Assembly: GCA_021287005.1 (NCBI GenBank)
Contig: JAJTBH010000003.1
Coordinates: 1 to 33,383, forward strand
Length of the DNA stretch: 33,383 nt
Direction: 5' to 3'
Source: Anaerolineae bacterium
GTDB taxonomy: Bacteria > Chloroflexota > Anaerolineae > Anaerolineales > Anaerolineaceae
Part shown: piece after piece, positions 1 through 7,782 of the stretch
Layout: the number at the start of each line of letters is the position of its first letter
How positions within the stretch are numbered: position 1 is the first letter of the stretch
The notes under the pieces: generated by a model
What the model saw: the letters and a program-made list of their open reading frames with translations, nothing else
Databases searched by the model: none
Told to the model about the DNA's origin: nothing
Position numbers and translations under genes: made by a program

Positions 1-954
1 CTGTTTAAAATAACCCCCGACTACGACCTGAACCTGATGAAACCCGATCAGAGCCTGGCGCAGATTACCGCCGCCATCATCAGCGGCCTCGACCCGGTCA
101 TGCAGAGCGTTAAACCCGACTGGATTCTGGTGCAGGGTGACACAACCACCGTGATGGGCGCTGCCCTGGTGGGCTTTTATCACCGCGTAAAAATCGGGCA
201 TGTTGAAGCTGGCCTGCGTACCGGCGACAAATACCAACCCTTCCCCGAAGAAGCCAACCGCCGGCTGACCGACGTGCTCAGCGACCTCTATTTTGCCCCC
301 ACCGAACCTTCCCGCCAGAACCTGCTCAGAGAAGGCGTGCCCGATGCCTTAATCCGGGTCACCGGCAACACCTCGATTGATGCACTCAAACAGGTGGCTG
401 CCCTGCCCTACGACTGGGCCGCCGGCCCCCTGGCGGCCATTGACCCCGACCGGCGATTGATCCTGGTCACCGCTCACCGCCGTGAAAACTTCGGTGAGCC
501 CTTCCTGAACCTGTGCCAGGCCATTCGCGAACTGGCTTTGCAGCACCCGGACATCAACTTCGTTTACCCGGTACACCTCAACCCGCATGTACAACAACCC
601 GTGCATGCCATTCTGGAAGGCATTAATAACATACATCTCATTGCCCCGCTCGACTACCTGCCCATGGTGCACCTGATGGCCAAAAGCAGTCTGGTATTAA
701 CCGATTCAGGCGGCATTCAGGAAGAAGCGCCCAGCCTGGGCAAACCGGTGCTGGTGATGCGCGAAACGACCGAACGGCCCGAAGCCGTGGCCGCCGGAGT
801 GGCGCGGCTGGTGGGTACCAACCGCGATTTCATCATTCAAAATGTCAACCGGTTATTAAATGACGCCGAAGCCTACCGGCGCATGGCGCAAGCGGCCAAT
901 CCTTTTGGCGACGGTACGGCTGCGCAAAAGATTGTGGACAGCCTCTTAAGTTAA
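1..954 (+). CDS. wecB: UDP-N-acetylglucosamine 2-epimerase (non-hydrolysing), 5' end cut by window
   Basis: The enzyme interconverts UDP-GlcNAc and UDP-ManNAc in the cytoplasm, feeding surface polysaccharide or teichoic-type polymer synthesis. The reading frame is open from base 1, before the first ATG at 37, and the residues there (F-K-I-T-P-D-Y-D-L) fit the family, so the gene begins to the left of the window. Family signatures seen are VQGDTTTVMGAAL, GHVEAGLRTGD, PFPEEANRRLTD, TAHRRENFGEP, YPVHLNP and LTDSGGIQEEAPSLGKPVL, which together form the UDP-binding and catalytic site of the GT-B-like fold. About 317 residues are visible out of a usual 360-390, and the C-terminus is intact. It converges on a PilZ gene with only 20 bp between stop codons. 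The family call is firm; the polymer it serves cannot be read here. Confidence 0.95.
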   Translation: MFKITPDYDLNLMKPDQSLAQITAAIISGLDPVMQSVKPDWILVQGDTTTVMGAALVGFYHRVKIGHVEAGLRTGDKYQPFPEEANRRLTDVLSDLYFAPTEPSRQNLLREGVPDALIRVTGNTSIDALKQVAALPYDWAAGPLAAIDPDRRLILVTAHRRENFGEPFLNLCQAIRELALQHPDINFVYPVHLNPHVQQPVHAILEGINNIHLIAPLDYLPMVHLMAKSSLVLTDSGGIQEEAPSLGKPVLVMRETTERPEAVAAGVARLVGTNRDFIIQNVNRLLNDAEAYRRMAQAANPFGDGTAAQKIVDSLLS

Positions 955-974
955 ACTTTCCAATACAAGGGAAA

Positions 975-1838
975 TTATCGCCGGCCGCCCTGTAAATCAC
1001 TCAGCAGGGCGTTATATTCCGTACGGATTTCATTAATGATTTCAGCCTGGCGAATGGTGATGAACTGGTTAATCATCGTTCGCGTGGCCTCGTTAGGGGC
1101 AAATTTCATTCCCAGGCGGTAACGGCGCTGAGCCTGGTCGCGCGTGGCTTTAACGATAATCCCGCGCACTTCCAATGCGCCGTCCTGGTTAAGTTGGTAG
1201 GAAGCCGATGAAACCGAGGTCAGCGGGCGTGTAACCCCCGCAAACATATCAATCCGGGATTGTTGCGCGTCAAAACGTTCGTCGCGCGTGGGATCACTGT
1301 ATTTCACAGTGGTGCGAGCCGCCATTTTGCCCGACGTAGGCAGGCTGATCATGACCGTTATTTCGGCACCGGGGTGATAGACATTGGGTAAAAACAGGCG
1401 TTCTTCAATATAAATACCCATGCCGCCCTGCGATATGTCGGCCAATTCTCCGCGAAAAGGAATGCGCATCTCTTTAACTTTAATATTCCCTGAAATCGGG
1501 TTATCGGGTTCCACGCGAATTTGAGAGCGATTGTTAAAGCTGCTTTTGGGAATCTCATAATACGACAACATCGCTTCAACTTTTACCAAATCCAGTTGGC
1601 TGACATAAGCCCGGATGGTTTCGGGAAAAAACTCACCCTGCACAAAGGTGTCATGGTCGCGATACATACAAACAATTTGTGAACGATCCGTCTTTAAAGT
1701 TACATTGTCACCGGAAAGTGTTACAACGCTGGCCGGGAAGGATATAGGCAGCCCCTTATAACTGTTGATCAGTTTAAGTTCTTTTTTGTTTTGCATGCTT
1801 AAATGAAAAGCTTTAAGAATGTCGCTGTTCGTCATCAT
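975..1838 (-). CDS. PilZ-domain protein, probable c-di-GMP receptor
   Basis: About 287 residues. The N-terminal 100 residues look like a YcgR-type or flagellar-brake-like beta domain preceding PilZ. The PilZ signature is present: R-S-Q-I-R at residues 104-108 (RxxxR) and D-I-S-Q-G-G at 134-139 (DxSxxG), the two motifs that bind cyclic di-GMP. A longer frame starts at 1895 and would overlap the upstream gene by 26 bp; I prefer the ATG at 1838 (a second ATG lies at 1835) because GGAG sits 11 bases upstream of it. No transmembrane segment is visible, so a cytoplasmic effector is likely. It lies downstream of a small membrane-anchored protein on the same strand, with about 31 bp between them, and may be co-transcribed with it. 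No GGDEF or EAL enzyme is in the window, so its signal source and target are unknown. Confidence 0.8.
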   Translation of the reverse strand: MMTNSDILKAFHLSMQNKKELKLINSYKGLPISFPASVVTLSGDNVTLKTDRSQIVCMYRDHDTFVQGEFFPETIRAYVSQLDLVKVEAMLSYYEIPKSSFNNRSQIRVEPDNPISGNIKVKEMRIPFRGELADISQGGMGIYIEERLFLPNVYHPGAEITVMISLPTSGKMAARTTVKYSDPTRDERFDAQQSRIDMFAGVTRPLTSVSSASYQLNQDGALEVRGIIVKATRDQAQRRYRLGMKFAPNEATRTMINQFITIRQAEIINEIRTEYNALLSDLQGGRR

Positions 1839-1869
1839 TCCGGGCGAATCTCCAAAAGAATAAAATCGG

Positions 1870-2394
1870 TTATGGAATAGCCGTAACCTGATCAACAGTG
1901 ATCGTGCAGGATCTGCCGGAACATTTTTCCACCAGGCCCGTCACACTGACATGATACCAGCCAAATTGATCGGTGCGAGTCATTTTTAAATGATTGCCGT
2001 AATGATCGTAGAGATCTCCCTGCGGGGTAATTGAGTCGGCGCCATCGCCGACATGAATTTTAACTTCGTGCAGTCCCAGGCCATCTGCCAAGGGGTCATT
2101 ATCCAACCAGACATTACAGGTCGACCAACCCAACATACCGCAGATATTGTCGGTATCGTTGGTGATAATCACATACCCTTTGGTCTGTACCCGTGAGTTT
2201 AAATAACGGTACACATCAGTATATGAAACGGAAATAATCGGCATGGATCTCACGTCTTGAATCCGGCCTAAACTGGGCAGGCCATTTTGAGCCAGGTAAT
2301 TAATGGAGAACAACAAGAGCGCACCGGCGATCACTCCGATAACGAACAACATGATCAGGCGAGATGTGGTTATTTGTATGGGCTGTCTGTTCAT
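1870..2394 (-). CDS. Membrane-anchored extracytoplasmic protein of unknown function
   Basis: A 174-residue protein that I do not recognise. It has a short basic N-terminus (MNRQPIQITTSR), one hydrophobic segment at about residues 12-33 and then a soluble domain of about 140 residues, so it is probably anchored in the membrane with the domain outside. Four cysteines (85, 93, 158 and 163) could form two disulphides. The alternating strand-like pattern (KGYVIITND, NVWLDND, VKIHVGDG, WYHVSVTGLVEKC) is suggestive of a small OB-like beta barrel, but that is a guess from pattern only. The ATG at 2394 is chosen over a TTG at 2400 because an AGG-type ribosome site is correctly spaced. It is divergent from the sensor kinase gene across an AT-rich spacer and upstream of the PilZ gene. 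Confidence 0.7.
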   Translation of the reverse strand: MNRQPIQITTSRLIMLFVIGVIAGALLLFSINYLAQNGLPSLGRIQDVRSMPIISVSYTDVYRYLNSRVQTKGYVIITNDTDNICGMLGWSTCNVWLDNDPLADGLGLHEVKIHVGDGADSITPQGDLYDHYGNHLKMTRTDQFGWYHVSVTGLVEKCSGRSCTITVDQVTAIP

Positions 2395-2400
2395 AAACAA

Positions 2401-2632
2401 CCTGTTCCTTTCCGCGCAAAAACTCGTCTTTCATTTACTAAATGTGTAAAATCATTATAAGCTATTTTAAATCAATAAGATAATAAAAACATAAATTATA
2501 CACAAACGAACGATAAATAAAAGTGGAAAATGTCCAATCTTAATGGGAATTTCAGTAACGGATATCCATTTGACTTTCGATGCGGAAATTTTCCAGGAAT
2601 CACAATTTAATCTGCGGCAGGAGAATTTTTTT
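2401..2632. promoter_or_regulatory. AT-rich divergent intergenic region
   Basis: About 230 bases separate the start of the membrane-anchored protein gene (minus) from the start of the sensor kinase gene (plus). The core at about 2440-2520 is very AT-rich and must hold promoters for both directions, but I see no pair of -35 and -10 boxes good enough to place either one. The kinase start at 2633 is fixed by AGGAG nine bases upstream. Confidence 0.4.
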
Positions 2633-3808
2633 ATGGACTTATCAAAAATCGATCCATTAACCCTGCAAAAAGCTTTTCCGGGGATGCAAGACGACGAAAT
2701 CCATCAGATGATTTCCATCGGTATATTAAAGGAATATCCTCCACAAACAACCCTCTGTCATGAGGGTCAGATTGAGGATGTATTTTACATCATTATTGAC
2801 GGCAAAGTGCAGGTAAGCAAACATATTAATGAAAGTCAACTGCGGCTGCTTAAATATCTTGGCAATGGCGATTTTTTTGGAGAAATGGGCATCATCCACG
2901 AGGTGCCGCGCGGTGCATCGGTTACCACGTTAGTTCCGACCCGTGTGATTGAAATTAATAAGGACGATTTTAAGGTTTTCCTGGAAGGACACAGCAGCAT
3001 GTCCCTGGCAATGGTGCGCGAGGTCAGCCGCAGACTGCGCGAAAACGATGAAATGGCCATTGACGACTTGCGCCAGAAAGCGCATGAATTGGAAGAAGCT
3101 TACCGCCAACTGGCTGATATGGAAAAAGCCCGCAGTCGTTTTCTGGCAACAATTGCCCATGAACTGCGCACCCCACTGACGGCCTCAAACGGTTTTGTAC
3201 AGATGATTCAGAGCGGCCAATTAAGCGGTGAAGCGCTTGACTCGGCACTGGAAATTGTTTCGCGAAATTTGCAGGAGATTATCACCCTCACCAACGATAT
3301 TTTATTTTTGCAGGAAATGGAGTTAATCCTGCCCAAATTTATTCCCGTCGATATCGGCGCCATTGTGGTGGCTTCGGTGGAAAAACAGCGCAAAAACGCC
3401 GTGCGCAACCAGGTTTCGCTCGCGCTTAATATCGCCGCCGACCTGCCCACCATCCATGCGGCGCCGCGCAGTCTCGAACGCGCTTTCACAGCCATTCTGG
3501 ATAACGCCATTAAATTCAGCCCGGATGGCGGTGAAGTGACCATAGATGTTAAAGCGGGACCCGATTTAATGAGCGTCAGAATCGCCGACCAGGGCATCGG
3601 CATTACGGAGGATGTGCTGCCACATATTTTTGAACGGTTTTACCATGTGGATGAAGACAGCCAACACCTCTTTCGCGGCGTAGGTCTGGGTTTATCCATT
3701 GCGCGGCATGTCATCGAGCAGCACCAGGGTGCAATTGAAGTAACAAGCACACCCGGCAAGGGCAGCGTTTTTACCATCACCCTCAAACGTTTGTCTGAGA
3801 CTCCTTAA
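2633..3808 (+). CDS. Cyclic-nucleotide-binding-domain sensor histidine kinase, soluble, orphan
   Basis: A 391-residue predicted cytoplasmic kinase. Residues about 30-140 form a Crp-like cNMP-binding domain with FGEMGIIHEVPRGASVTT at 82-99, the usual phosphate-binding cassette position. A short linker helix (about 143-168) leads to a HisKA dimerisation domain with the phospho-acceptor His176 in ATIAHELRTPL, then a HATPase_c domain with N-box DNAIKF (290-295), G1 box DQGIGI (319-324) and G2 box GVGLGLSIARH (349-359). No transmembrane segment and no receiver domain are present, and no adjacent response regulator, so it is an orphan. An ATG at 2543 would add 30 residues, but AGGAG sits nine bases before the ATG at 2633 and the cNMP domain starts soon after it. 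The family predicts autophosphorylation controlled by a bound small molecule; which nucleotide, if any, cannot be told. Confidence 0.92.
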   Translation: MDLSKIDPLTLQKAFPGMQDDEIHQMISIGILKEYPPQTTLCHEGQIEDVFYIIIDGKVQVSKHINESQLRLLKYLGNGDFFGEMGIIHEVPRGASVTTLVPTRVIEINKDDFKVFLEGHSSMSLAMVREVSRRLRENDEMAIDDLRQKAHELEEAYRQLADMEKARSRFLATIAHELRTPLTASNGFVQMIQSGQLSGEALDSALEIVSRNLQEIITLTNDILFLQEMELILPKFIPVDIGAIVVASVEKQRKNAVRNQVSLALNIAADLPTIHAAPRSLERAFTAILDNAIKFSPDGGEVTIDVKAGPDLMSVRIADQGIGITEDVLPHIFERFYHVDEDSQHLFRGVGLGLSIARHVIEQHQGAIEVTSTPGKGSVFTITLKRLSETP

Positions 3809-3861
3809 AACCGGCTTTTTTCTATTTTTAATCAACTACTTTCCTTAATTCCCCTTTAATT

Positions 3862-3889
3862 AACCGTCCATCTGAACGGTTTGTTTTTG
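3862..3889 (+). terminator. Candidate rho-independent terminator after the sensor kinase
   Basis: A 6-bp stem, AACCGT (3862-3867) paired with ACGGTT (3876-3881), with an 8-base loop is followed by TGTTTTT. It is short but well placed, 54 bases past the kinase stop and upstream of the mraZ promoter. Confidence 0.5.
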
Positions 3890-3967
3890 GTTGATATTTT
3901 TTAAACTCATGCCCAAAAAATCAATGGTTAACATCTTCATCAAAAGTTAATAATGGAAAATAACCGC

Positions 3968-3996
3968 TTGCAATTTTAATTTTTTTAGTTTATACT
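3968..3996 (+). promoter_or_regulatory. Promoter of the mraZ-led dcw cluster
   Basis: A -35 box TTGCAA (3968-3973) and a -10 box TATACT (3991-3996) are separated by exactly 17 bases. The predicted start is near 4003, giving a leader of about 75 nt before the mraZ ATG. The boxes differ from consensus at two and one positions. The MraZ repeat array begins directly after the -10 box. Confidence 0.75.
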
Positions 3997-4030
3997 GTGG
4001 AAGAAAGTGGTTAAAAGTGGGTCAAAGTGG
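3997..4030 (+). promoter_or_regulatory. MraZ operator: four GTGG direct repeats at 10-bp period
   Basis: GTGG occurs at 3997-4000, 4007-4010, 4017-4020 and 4027-4030. Spacing is exactly 10 bp each time, and copies two to four share AAGTGG. Known MraZ proteins bind tandem TGG-containing direct repeats with this helical spacing upstream of their own gene, and here the array covers the predicted transcription start just before mraZ. The assignment to MraZ is by analogy of motif, spacing and place; the effect is expected to be repression of the whole cluster. Confidence 0.85.
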
Positions 4031-4056
4031 AGCGCCGGGTCAAACCGGCGTTCCAC
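4027..4056 (+). promoter_or_regulatory. Hairpin in the mraZ 5' leader
   Basis: GTGGAGCGCCGG (4027-4038) pairs with CCGGCGTTCCAC (4045-4056) around the loop GTCAAA, giving a 12-bp stem with one G-U wobble. The wobble forms only in plus-strand RNA (it would be a C-A mismatch on the other strand), so the structure fits the mraZ transcript. No U-tract follows, so it is not a simple terminator. The ribosome site GAGG (about 4066) lies ten bases past it. It also contains the fourth GTGG repeat. Confidence 0.6.
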
Positions 4057-4077
4057 ATATTTCACGAGGTAGAACTT

Positions 4078-4512
4078 ATGTTCTTGGGTCAGTACGAACA
4101 CAGCATTGATGAAAAAGGACGCGTCACCATTCCGGCTCGCTATCGCGACCTGCTGGAAGACGGTGCTTACATCACGCTGGGTTTTGACCAGAATCTCATT
4201 GTAATGACTCCCGCCATTTTTGAAAAGATGTCGTTACGTCTCAGTCAGATGAATATGGCTGACCCCACAGCGCGCCAGTTAAAACGGTTAATCTTTTCTA
4301 ACGCAGAAAAAGTTGAGGTGGATAAAGCAGGACGCATCCTGATTCCGGCATTTTTACGCCAGCCGGTGCAACTGGAAGTTTCCGCAATGGTCGTGGGCAC
4401 CGGCAGTTATTTTGAAATCTGGTCGCCCGAACTCTGGAAGAAACAAAGCGAACCGCTGGCGGACGCCGAATCTAACCAGCAGCGATTTGCGCTCTTAGAT
4501 TTATCCATATAG
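4078..4512 (+). CDS. mraZ: Transcriptional regulator MraZ
   Basis: 144 residues, the usual family length. It has two SpoVT/AbrB-like halves marked by HSIDEKGRVTIPARYR near the N-terminus and VEVDKAGRILIPAFLR in the middle. MraZ forms ring-shaped oligomers that bind tandem repeats in its own promoter and control the dcw cluster. An upstream in-frame GTG at 4027 would add 17 residues, but it lies inside the operator repeat and hairpin; the ATG at 4078 is preceded by GAGGT at correct spacing, and MFLGQYEHSIDEKGR matches the conserved MraZ start. It is the first gene of the cluster, 8 bp before rsmH, as in most bacteria. Confidence 0.97.
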   Translation: MFLGQYEHSIDEKGRVTIPARYRDLLEDGAYITLGFDQNLIVMTPAIFEKMSLRLSQMNMADPTARQLKRLIFSNAEKVEVDKAGRILIPAFLRQPVQLEVSAMVVGTGSYFEIWSPELWKKQSEPLADAESNQQRFALLDLSI

Positions 4513-4520
4513 GTGAGGAC

Positions 4521-5459
4521 GTGTGGCCAGCCGAATATCAAGCTTATCCTCACTTACCTGTTCTTTACCAAGAGATCATGGATGCTTTGCATCCCCACAG
4601 CCCGGGAAAATATGTTGACGGGACTGTAGGGGCAGGGGGACACGCGTGGGGTATTCTTGAAAGAAGTGCACCTGATGGCGGCCTGTTGGGTCTGGATGTT
4701 GACCCTCAGGCGCTTTCTATCAGTGCACAACGCTTAAGTTCTTTCGCAGGACGGTTTACCCTGGTGCGCGCTTCCTACACTGCCTTGCGTGATGAAATTA
4801 ACCGCGCCGGGTGGGCAGCCGTGGACGGCATATTGCTCGATTTGGGTGTGTCATCAATGCAAATCGATACGCCTGAACGCGGGTTTTCATTTATATCCGA
4901 AGGCCCGTTGGATATGCGCCTCAACCCGGCCCAGCCCACGACCGCTGCAGACCTGTTAAACACGCTGGACGAAACGGAGCTGGCGCGCATCATTTACGAA
5001 TACGGAGAAGAGCCGCTTTCTCGCCGGTATGCACGCGCCATCGTTCAGGCCAGGCCCCTCGTCACCACCCGCCAACTGGCCGACGTGATTTTGCGGGCTT
5101 CCGCATCAAAGCGCGGCCGCATTCATCCGGCCACACGTACCTTTCAGGCCGTTCGCATCGCCCTGAACGGCGAATTAAACAGCCTGAGCCAGACCTTACC
5201 ACTGGCAGTGGCAAGCCTGGTCAAAGAAGGTCGACTGGCCGTCATATCGTTTCATTCGTTGGAAGATCGAATTGTTAAACATTTCTTCCAGCGTGAAAGT
5301 CGTGATTGCATTTGCCCTCCGGAACAGCCGGTATGCACGTGTAATCACCATGCATCGATTAAGTTAATTACCCGCCATCCAATCGAGGCGGGCGAAGAAG
5401 AATTAAGTGTCAACCCGCGTGCGCGCAGCGCACGATTAAGGGTTATCGAAAAACTGTAA
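4521..5459 (+). CDS. rsmH: 16S rRNA (cytosine1402-N4)-methyltransferase RsmH
   Basis: 312 residues, full length, formerly MraW. It transfers a methyl group from S-adenosylmethionine to N4 of C1402 in the decoding centre of 16S rRNA. Seen are the SAM-binding YVDGTVGAGGHAWGIL (31-46), LGLDVDPQAL, GILLDLGVSSMQID, ATRTFQAVRIALNGEL, AVISFHSLEDRIVKHFF and the C-terminal RARSARLRVIEK. A CxC/CxxxxxC-type cysteine group (DCICPPEQPVCTC) lies near the C-terminus, as in other family members. The start is GTG at 4521, eight bases after mraZ, with AGGTGAGG just upstream. Confidence 0.97.
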   Translation: MWPAEYQAYPHLPVLYQEIMDALHPHSPGKYVDGTVGAGGHAWGILERSAPDGGLLGLDVDPQALSISAQRLSSFAGRFTLVRASYTALRDEINRAGWAAVDGILLDLGVSSMQIDTPERGFSFISEGPLDMRLNPAQPTTAADLLNTLDETELARIIYEYGEEPLSRRYARAIVQARPLVTTRQLADVILRASASKRGRIHPATRTFQAVRIALNGELNSLSQTLPLAVASLVKEGRLAVISFHSLEDRIVKHFFQRESRDCICPPEQPVCTCNHHASIKLITRHPIEAGEEELSVNPRARSARLRVIEKL

Positions 5460-5468
5460 GGAGTGGTA

Positions 5469-5492
5469 TGATTCTTGCAATGAGGCCTTAAA
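5469..5492 (+). CDS. Possible 7-codon leader ORF upstream of ftsL
   Basis: ATG at 5469 opens a frame coding MILAMRP and closing at TAA. AAGGAG, a perfect ribosome site that overlaps the rsmH stop, lies four to five bases before it. The following ftsL-like gene, 24 bp downstream, has a poor ribosome site, so ribosomes terminating here could re-initiate there. A near-duplicated AGGCCTTA sequence covers its end. It may simply be chance; no peptide function is implied. Confidence 0.3.
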
Positions 5493-5516
5493 GGCCTTAA
5501 ATGGGACCAAGACGTT

Positions 5517-5993
5517 ATGGCTCAAGGATTTTTTCAAGCCTTTCAACAGGCTCCCTGGCGTGTTCAGATACAGAGACTGGGACTAATTTTATTAGGCCTG
5601 GTCATTTTTGGTTCTACTGCGGGGATTTATCTCAGCATTTCGGCCAATGCTTATGCCACCGGTGTTCAGGTGCAGGAGTATGACATCAAACGTGATGAAT
5701 ATCAGCGTGAGATTGCCGATTTGCAAACGCAGAAAGCCATCTTTATCTCATCCAGCAACATGGAAAAACGCGCCGGCGAGCTTGGTTTTGTGACTCCCGC
5801 TCAAGAGGAACTGGTTTATTTGATCGTGCCCGGTTATACCGGCAGGCAGTTGGATATTAAAACCTCACCTCCCACGCAAGAAATCAAACCTTCACTGATT
5901 AAACCGGCTTTCAGCCAATCTTTATGGGAATACCTGGTTCAAAGCGTCCTGCTCATGGGCAACGATCCGTCATCCGGAGGTGCATTGCCATGA
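5517..5993 (+). CDS. ftsL: FtsL/DivIC-like division protein
   Basis: 158 residues: a short amphipathic N-terminus, one membrane segment at about 20-42 and an extracytoplasmic coiled-coil-like stretch at about 52-75 (EYDIKRDEYQREIADLQTQK), then MEKRAGELGF at 82-91 and a hydrophobic EELVYLIVPGY strand. This type II bitopic layout, with the M-x-x-x-A-x-x-L-G-F element after a short coil, is that of septum-formation-initiator (FtsL/DivIC) proteins, which link FtsQ and FtsI/FtsW at the division site. Sequence conservation in the family is low, so the call rests on architecture and position between rsmH and ftsI. The ATG at 5517 lacks a strong ribosome site. Its stop overlaps the ftsI start by 4 bp (ATGA), implying coupled translation. 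Confidence 0.8.
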   Translation: MAQGFFQAFQQAPWRVQIQRLGLILLGLVIFGSTAGIYLSISANAYATGVQVQEYDIKRDEYQREIADLQTQKAIFISSSNMEKRAGELGFVTPAQEELVYLIVPGYTGRQLDIKTSPPTQEIKPSLIKPAFSQSLWEYLVQSVLLMGNDPSSGGALP

Positions 5994-7768
5994 AAAATTT
6001 AGGACGATTGAATATTCTTGGAATTGTTTTAACAACCATGACCGGTTTAATTTTTATGCGCATGATTTATGTGCAGTTCAGCAACGGCGGCCAGGAACTG
6101 CTCAAAGAAGCCGAAGCCAATTATCGTTACGAACATGAAGAAATTGTGCCTGCGCGCGGCAGCATTTACGACCGCTGGGGCAACCTGCTGGCCGGCAATA
6201 GGACCGTGTACGAACTGGGCATCAACCTGGCCAACACGGAACGCAACCCGCGTACCATTGCCAAACATCTTTCCAGTCTGTTGGGCATGGATTATAACGA
6301 TGTTTATAACCTGGCCAGCACCCCGTTGAAAGCCGGGCAGCAGTATATTGTTCTTAAAGATTTTGTCGATGGTGATACCATCAACCAGATTCAGGAAATT
6401 AAAGGCAAACTGAGCAAGAATCCCGATCCGGCGCTGGAAGGTGAAGCTTCCGGAACGCTGGAAGGCATTGAATGGCAGCCGCACCTCAAACGCGAATACC
6501 CCGAAAATTCGCTGGCGTCGAATGTGCTCGGTTTTTACGCTTTTCTTGACCGCAAGGAAGGCGATGCCCATTATGGCGTTGAAGAGGAATATAACAAACT
6601 GCTGGCCGGAAATTCCATGCAGGTCGATATTCCCATTGAGCCGCGCGAAGCCGCGGAAATTCCCACCGTGCCGCCGGGCGACAGCCTGGTATTAACCATT
6701 GACCGCCGTATTCAGCAGTCGGTTGAAGAAATTTTGGACCGCGCCGTCGAGAAAAATCAGGCCATTTCCGGCACCATCATCGTCATGGATCCTGAAACCG
6801 GCGAAATTCTGGCCATGGCAACCAATCCGCGCATCAATCCCAATGAATACTGGCAGTCCAACATGGTGGTTGAAACCAAAAGTTATAACCGCGCCATCGA
6901 CATCACTTACGAACCCGGATCGGTTTTTAAAGTGTTAACTATGGCAGCCGCTATGGATGCCGGGGTTGTTAACGCCGATACGCCTTTTAACGACACCGGC
7001 TCGGTCGAACTGGGTGGTTACACCATTTATAACTGGGACCGTTCCGCCTGGGGCCAGCAAACCATGTTGGGGTGTATGCAGCATTCGCTTAACGTCTGCC
7101 TTACCTGGGTGGCCATGCAGTTGGGCTCCGGACATTTTTATGATTACATGCGCGCCTTTGGCATCGGTCAATATACCAATATCGATCTGGCCGGTGAAAA
7201 GGTGTTCCCCTTATCCTTCCCCGGTGATTCCAACTGGGCGGATATCAACCTTGGCACCAATTCATTTGGTCAGGGTCTGGCCGTCACCCCGCTGCAAATG
7301 GTTCAAGCGGTCGGCGCCATTGCCAACGACGGCAAAATGATGTCGCCGCACATTTTAAAATCGATTATCAAAAACGGTGAAAAAACTGATTTTCCCGCAC
7401 GTCAGGTCGGTCAGCCCATTACGGCCAAAACCGCGCATGAATTGACCGATATGCTGACAATTTCGTTGGAAGAAGAAGCTTCATCTGCCCTGGTGGATAA
7501 TTATCGCGTCGCCGGAAAAACCGGCACGGCTGAAATCCCCAGTCCCGAAGGTTATATCAGCAACGTAACCAACGCCTCTTTTGTGGGTTGGGGACCGGCT
7601 GATGATCCAAAATTTATTGTGTATGTCTGGCTTGAAAAACCGAAGAGTTCCATCTGGGGCTCGGTGGTGGCTTCGCCCGTGTTTTCAAGCGTCGTGCAAA
7701 AACTGGTGGTTTTAATGGATATTCCCCCTGATTCAACCCGCCAGCAATTATTAATGACTCGTAATTAA
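5990..7768 (+). CDS. ftsI: Septal peptidoglycan transpeptidase FtsI (class B penicillin-binding protein)
   Basis: 592 residues. An N-terminal membrane anchor (about 8-29) is followed by the PBP dimerisation region (EEIVPARGSIYDRWGNLLA, about 51-69) and a transpeptidase domain with all three active-site motifs: S311-V-F-K314, S366-L-N368 and K510-T-G512. It cross-links septal peptidoglycan outside the membrane, working with FtsW. No PASTA repeats follow the catalytic domain. The frame extends upstream to 5924, but the ATG at 5990 has GGAGG nine bases before it and overlaps the ftsL stop as ATGA, and MKNLGRLNILG leads straight to the anchor. Its position after ftsL argues for the septal enzyme rather than an elongation PBP2. 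Confidence 0.95.
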   Translation: MKNLGRLNILGIVLTTMTGLIFMRMIYVQFSNGGQELLKEAEANYRYEHEEIVPARGSIYDRWGNLLAGNRTVYELGINLANTERNPRTIAKHLSSLLGMDYNDVYNLASTPLKAGQQYIVLKDFVDGDTINQIQEIKGKLSKNPDPALEGEASGTLEGIEWQPHLKREYPENSLASNVLGFYAFLDRKEGDAHYGVEEEYNKLLAGNSMQVDIPIEPREAAEIPTVPPGDSLVLTIDRRIQQSVEEILDRAVEKNQAISGTIIVMDPETGEILAMATNPRINPNEYWQSNMVVETKSYNRAIDITYEPGSVFKVLTMAAAMDAGVVNADTPFNDTGSVELGGYTIYNWDRSAWGQQTMLGCMQHSLNVCLTWVAMQLGSGHFYDYMRAFGIGQYTNIDLAGEKVFPLSFPGDSNWADINLGTNSFGQGLAVTPLQMVQAVGAIANDGKMMSPHILKSIIKNGEKTDFPARQVGQPITAKTAHELTDMLTISLEEEASSALVDNYRVAGKTGTAEIPSPEGYISNVTNASFVGWGPADDPKFIVYVWLEKPKSSIWGSVVASPVFSSVVQKLVVLMDIPPDSTRQQLLMTRN

Positions 7769-7782
7769 CAGGTAGGTGCGTC

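Noticed and set aside
2521-2550. Two TGG motifs 20 bp apart (AAGTGG and AATGGG) before the sensor kinase
   Set aside because: They resemble MraZ half-sites at twice the period, but there are only two, poorly matched, and no promoter is aligned with them.
4027-4077. Upstream GTG extension of mraZ
   Set aside because: It starts in the fourth operator repeat and reads through the hairpin; the ATG at 4078 has a good ribosome site and the conserved MraZ N-terminus.
6047-6571. 174-codon minus-strand open frame inside ftsI
   Set aside because: It is a mirror of the ftsI coding sequence; no start signal and no family.
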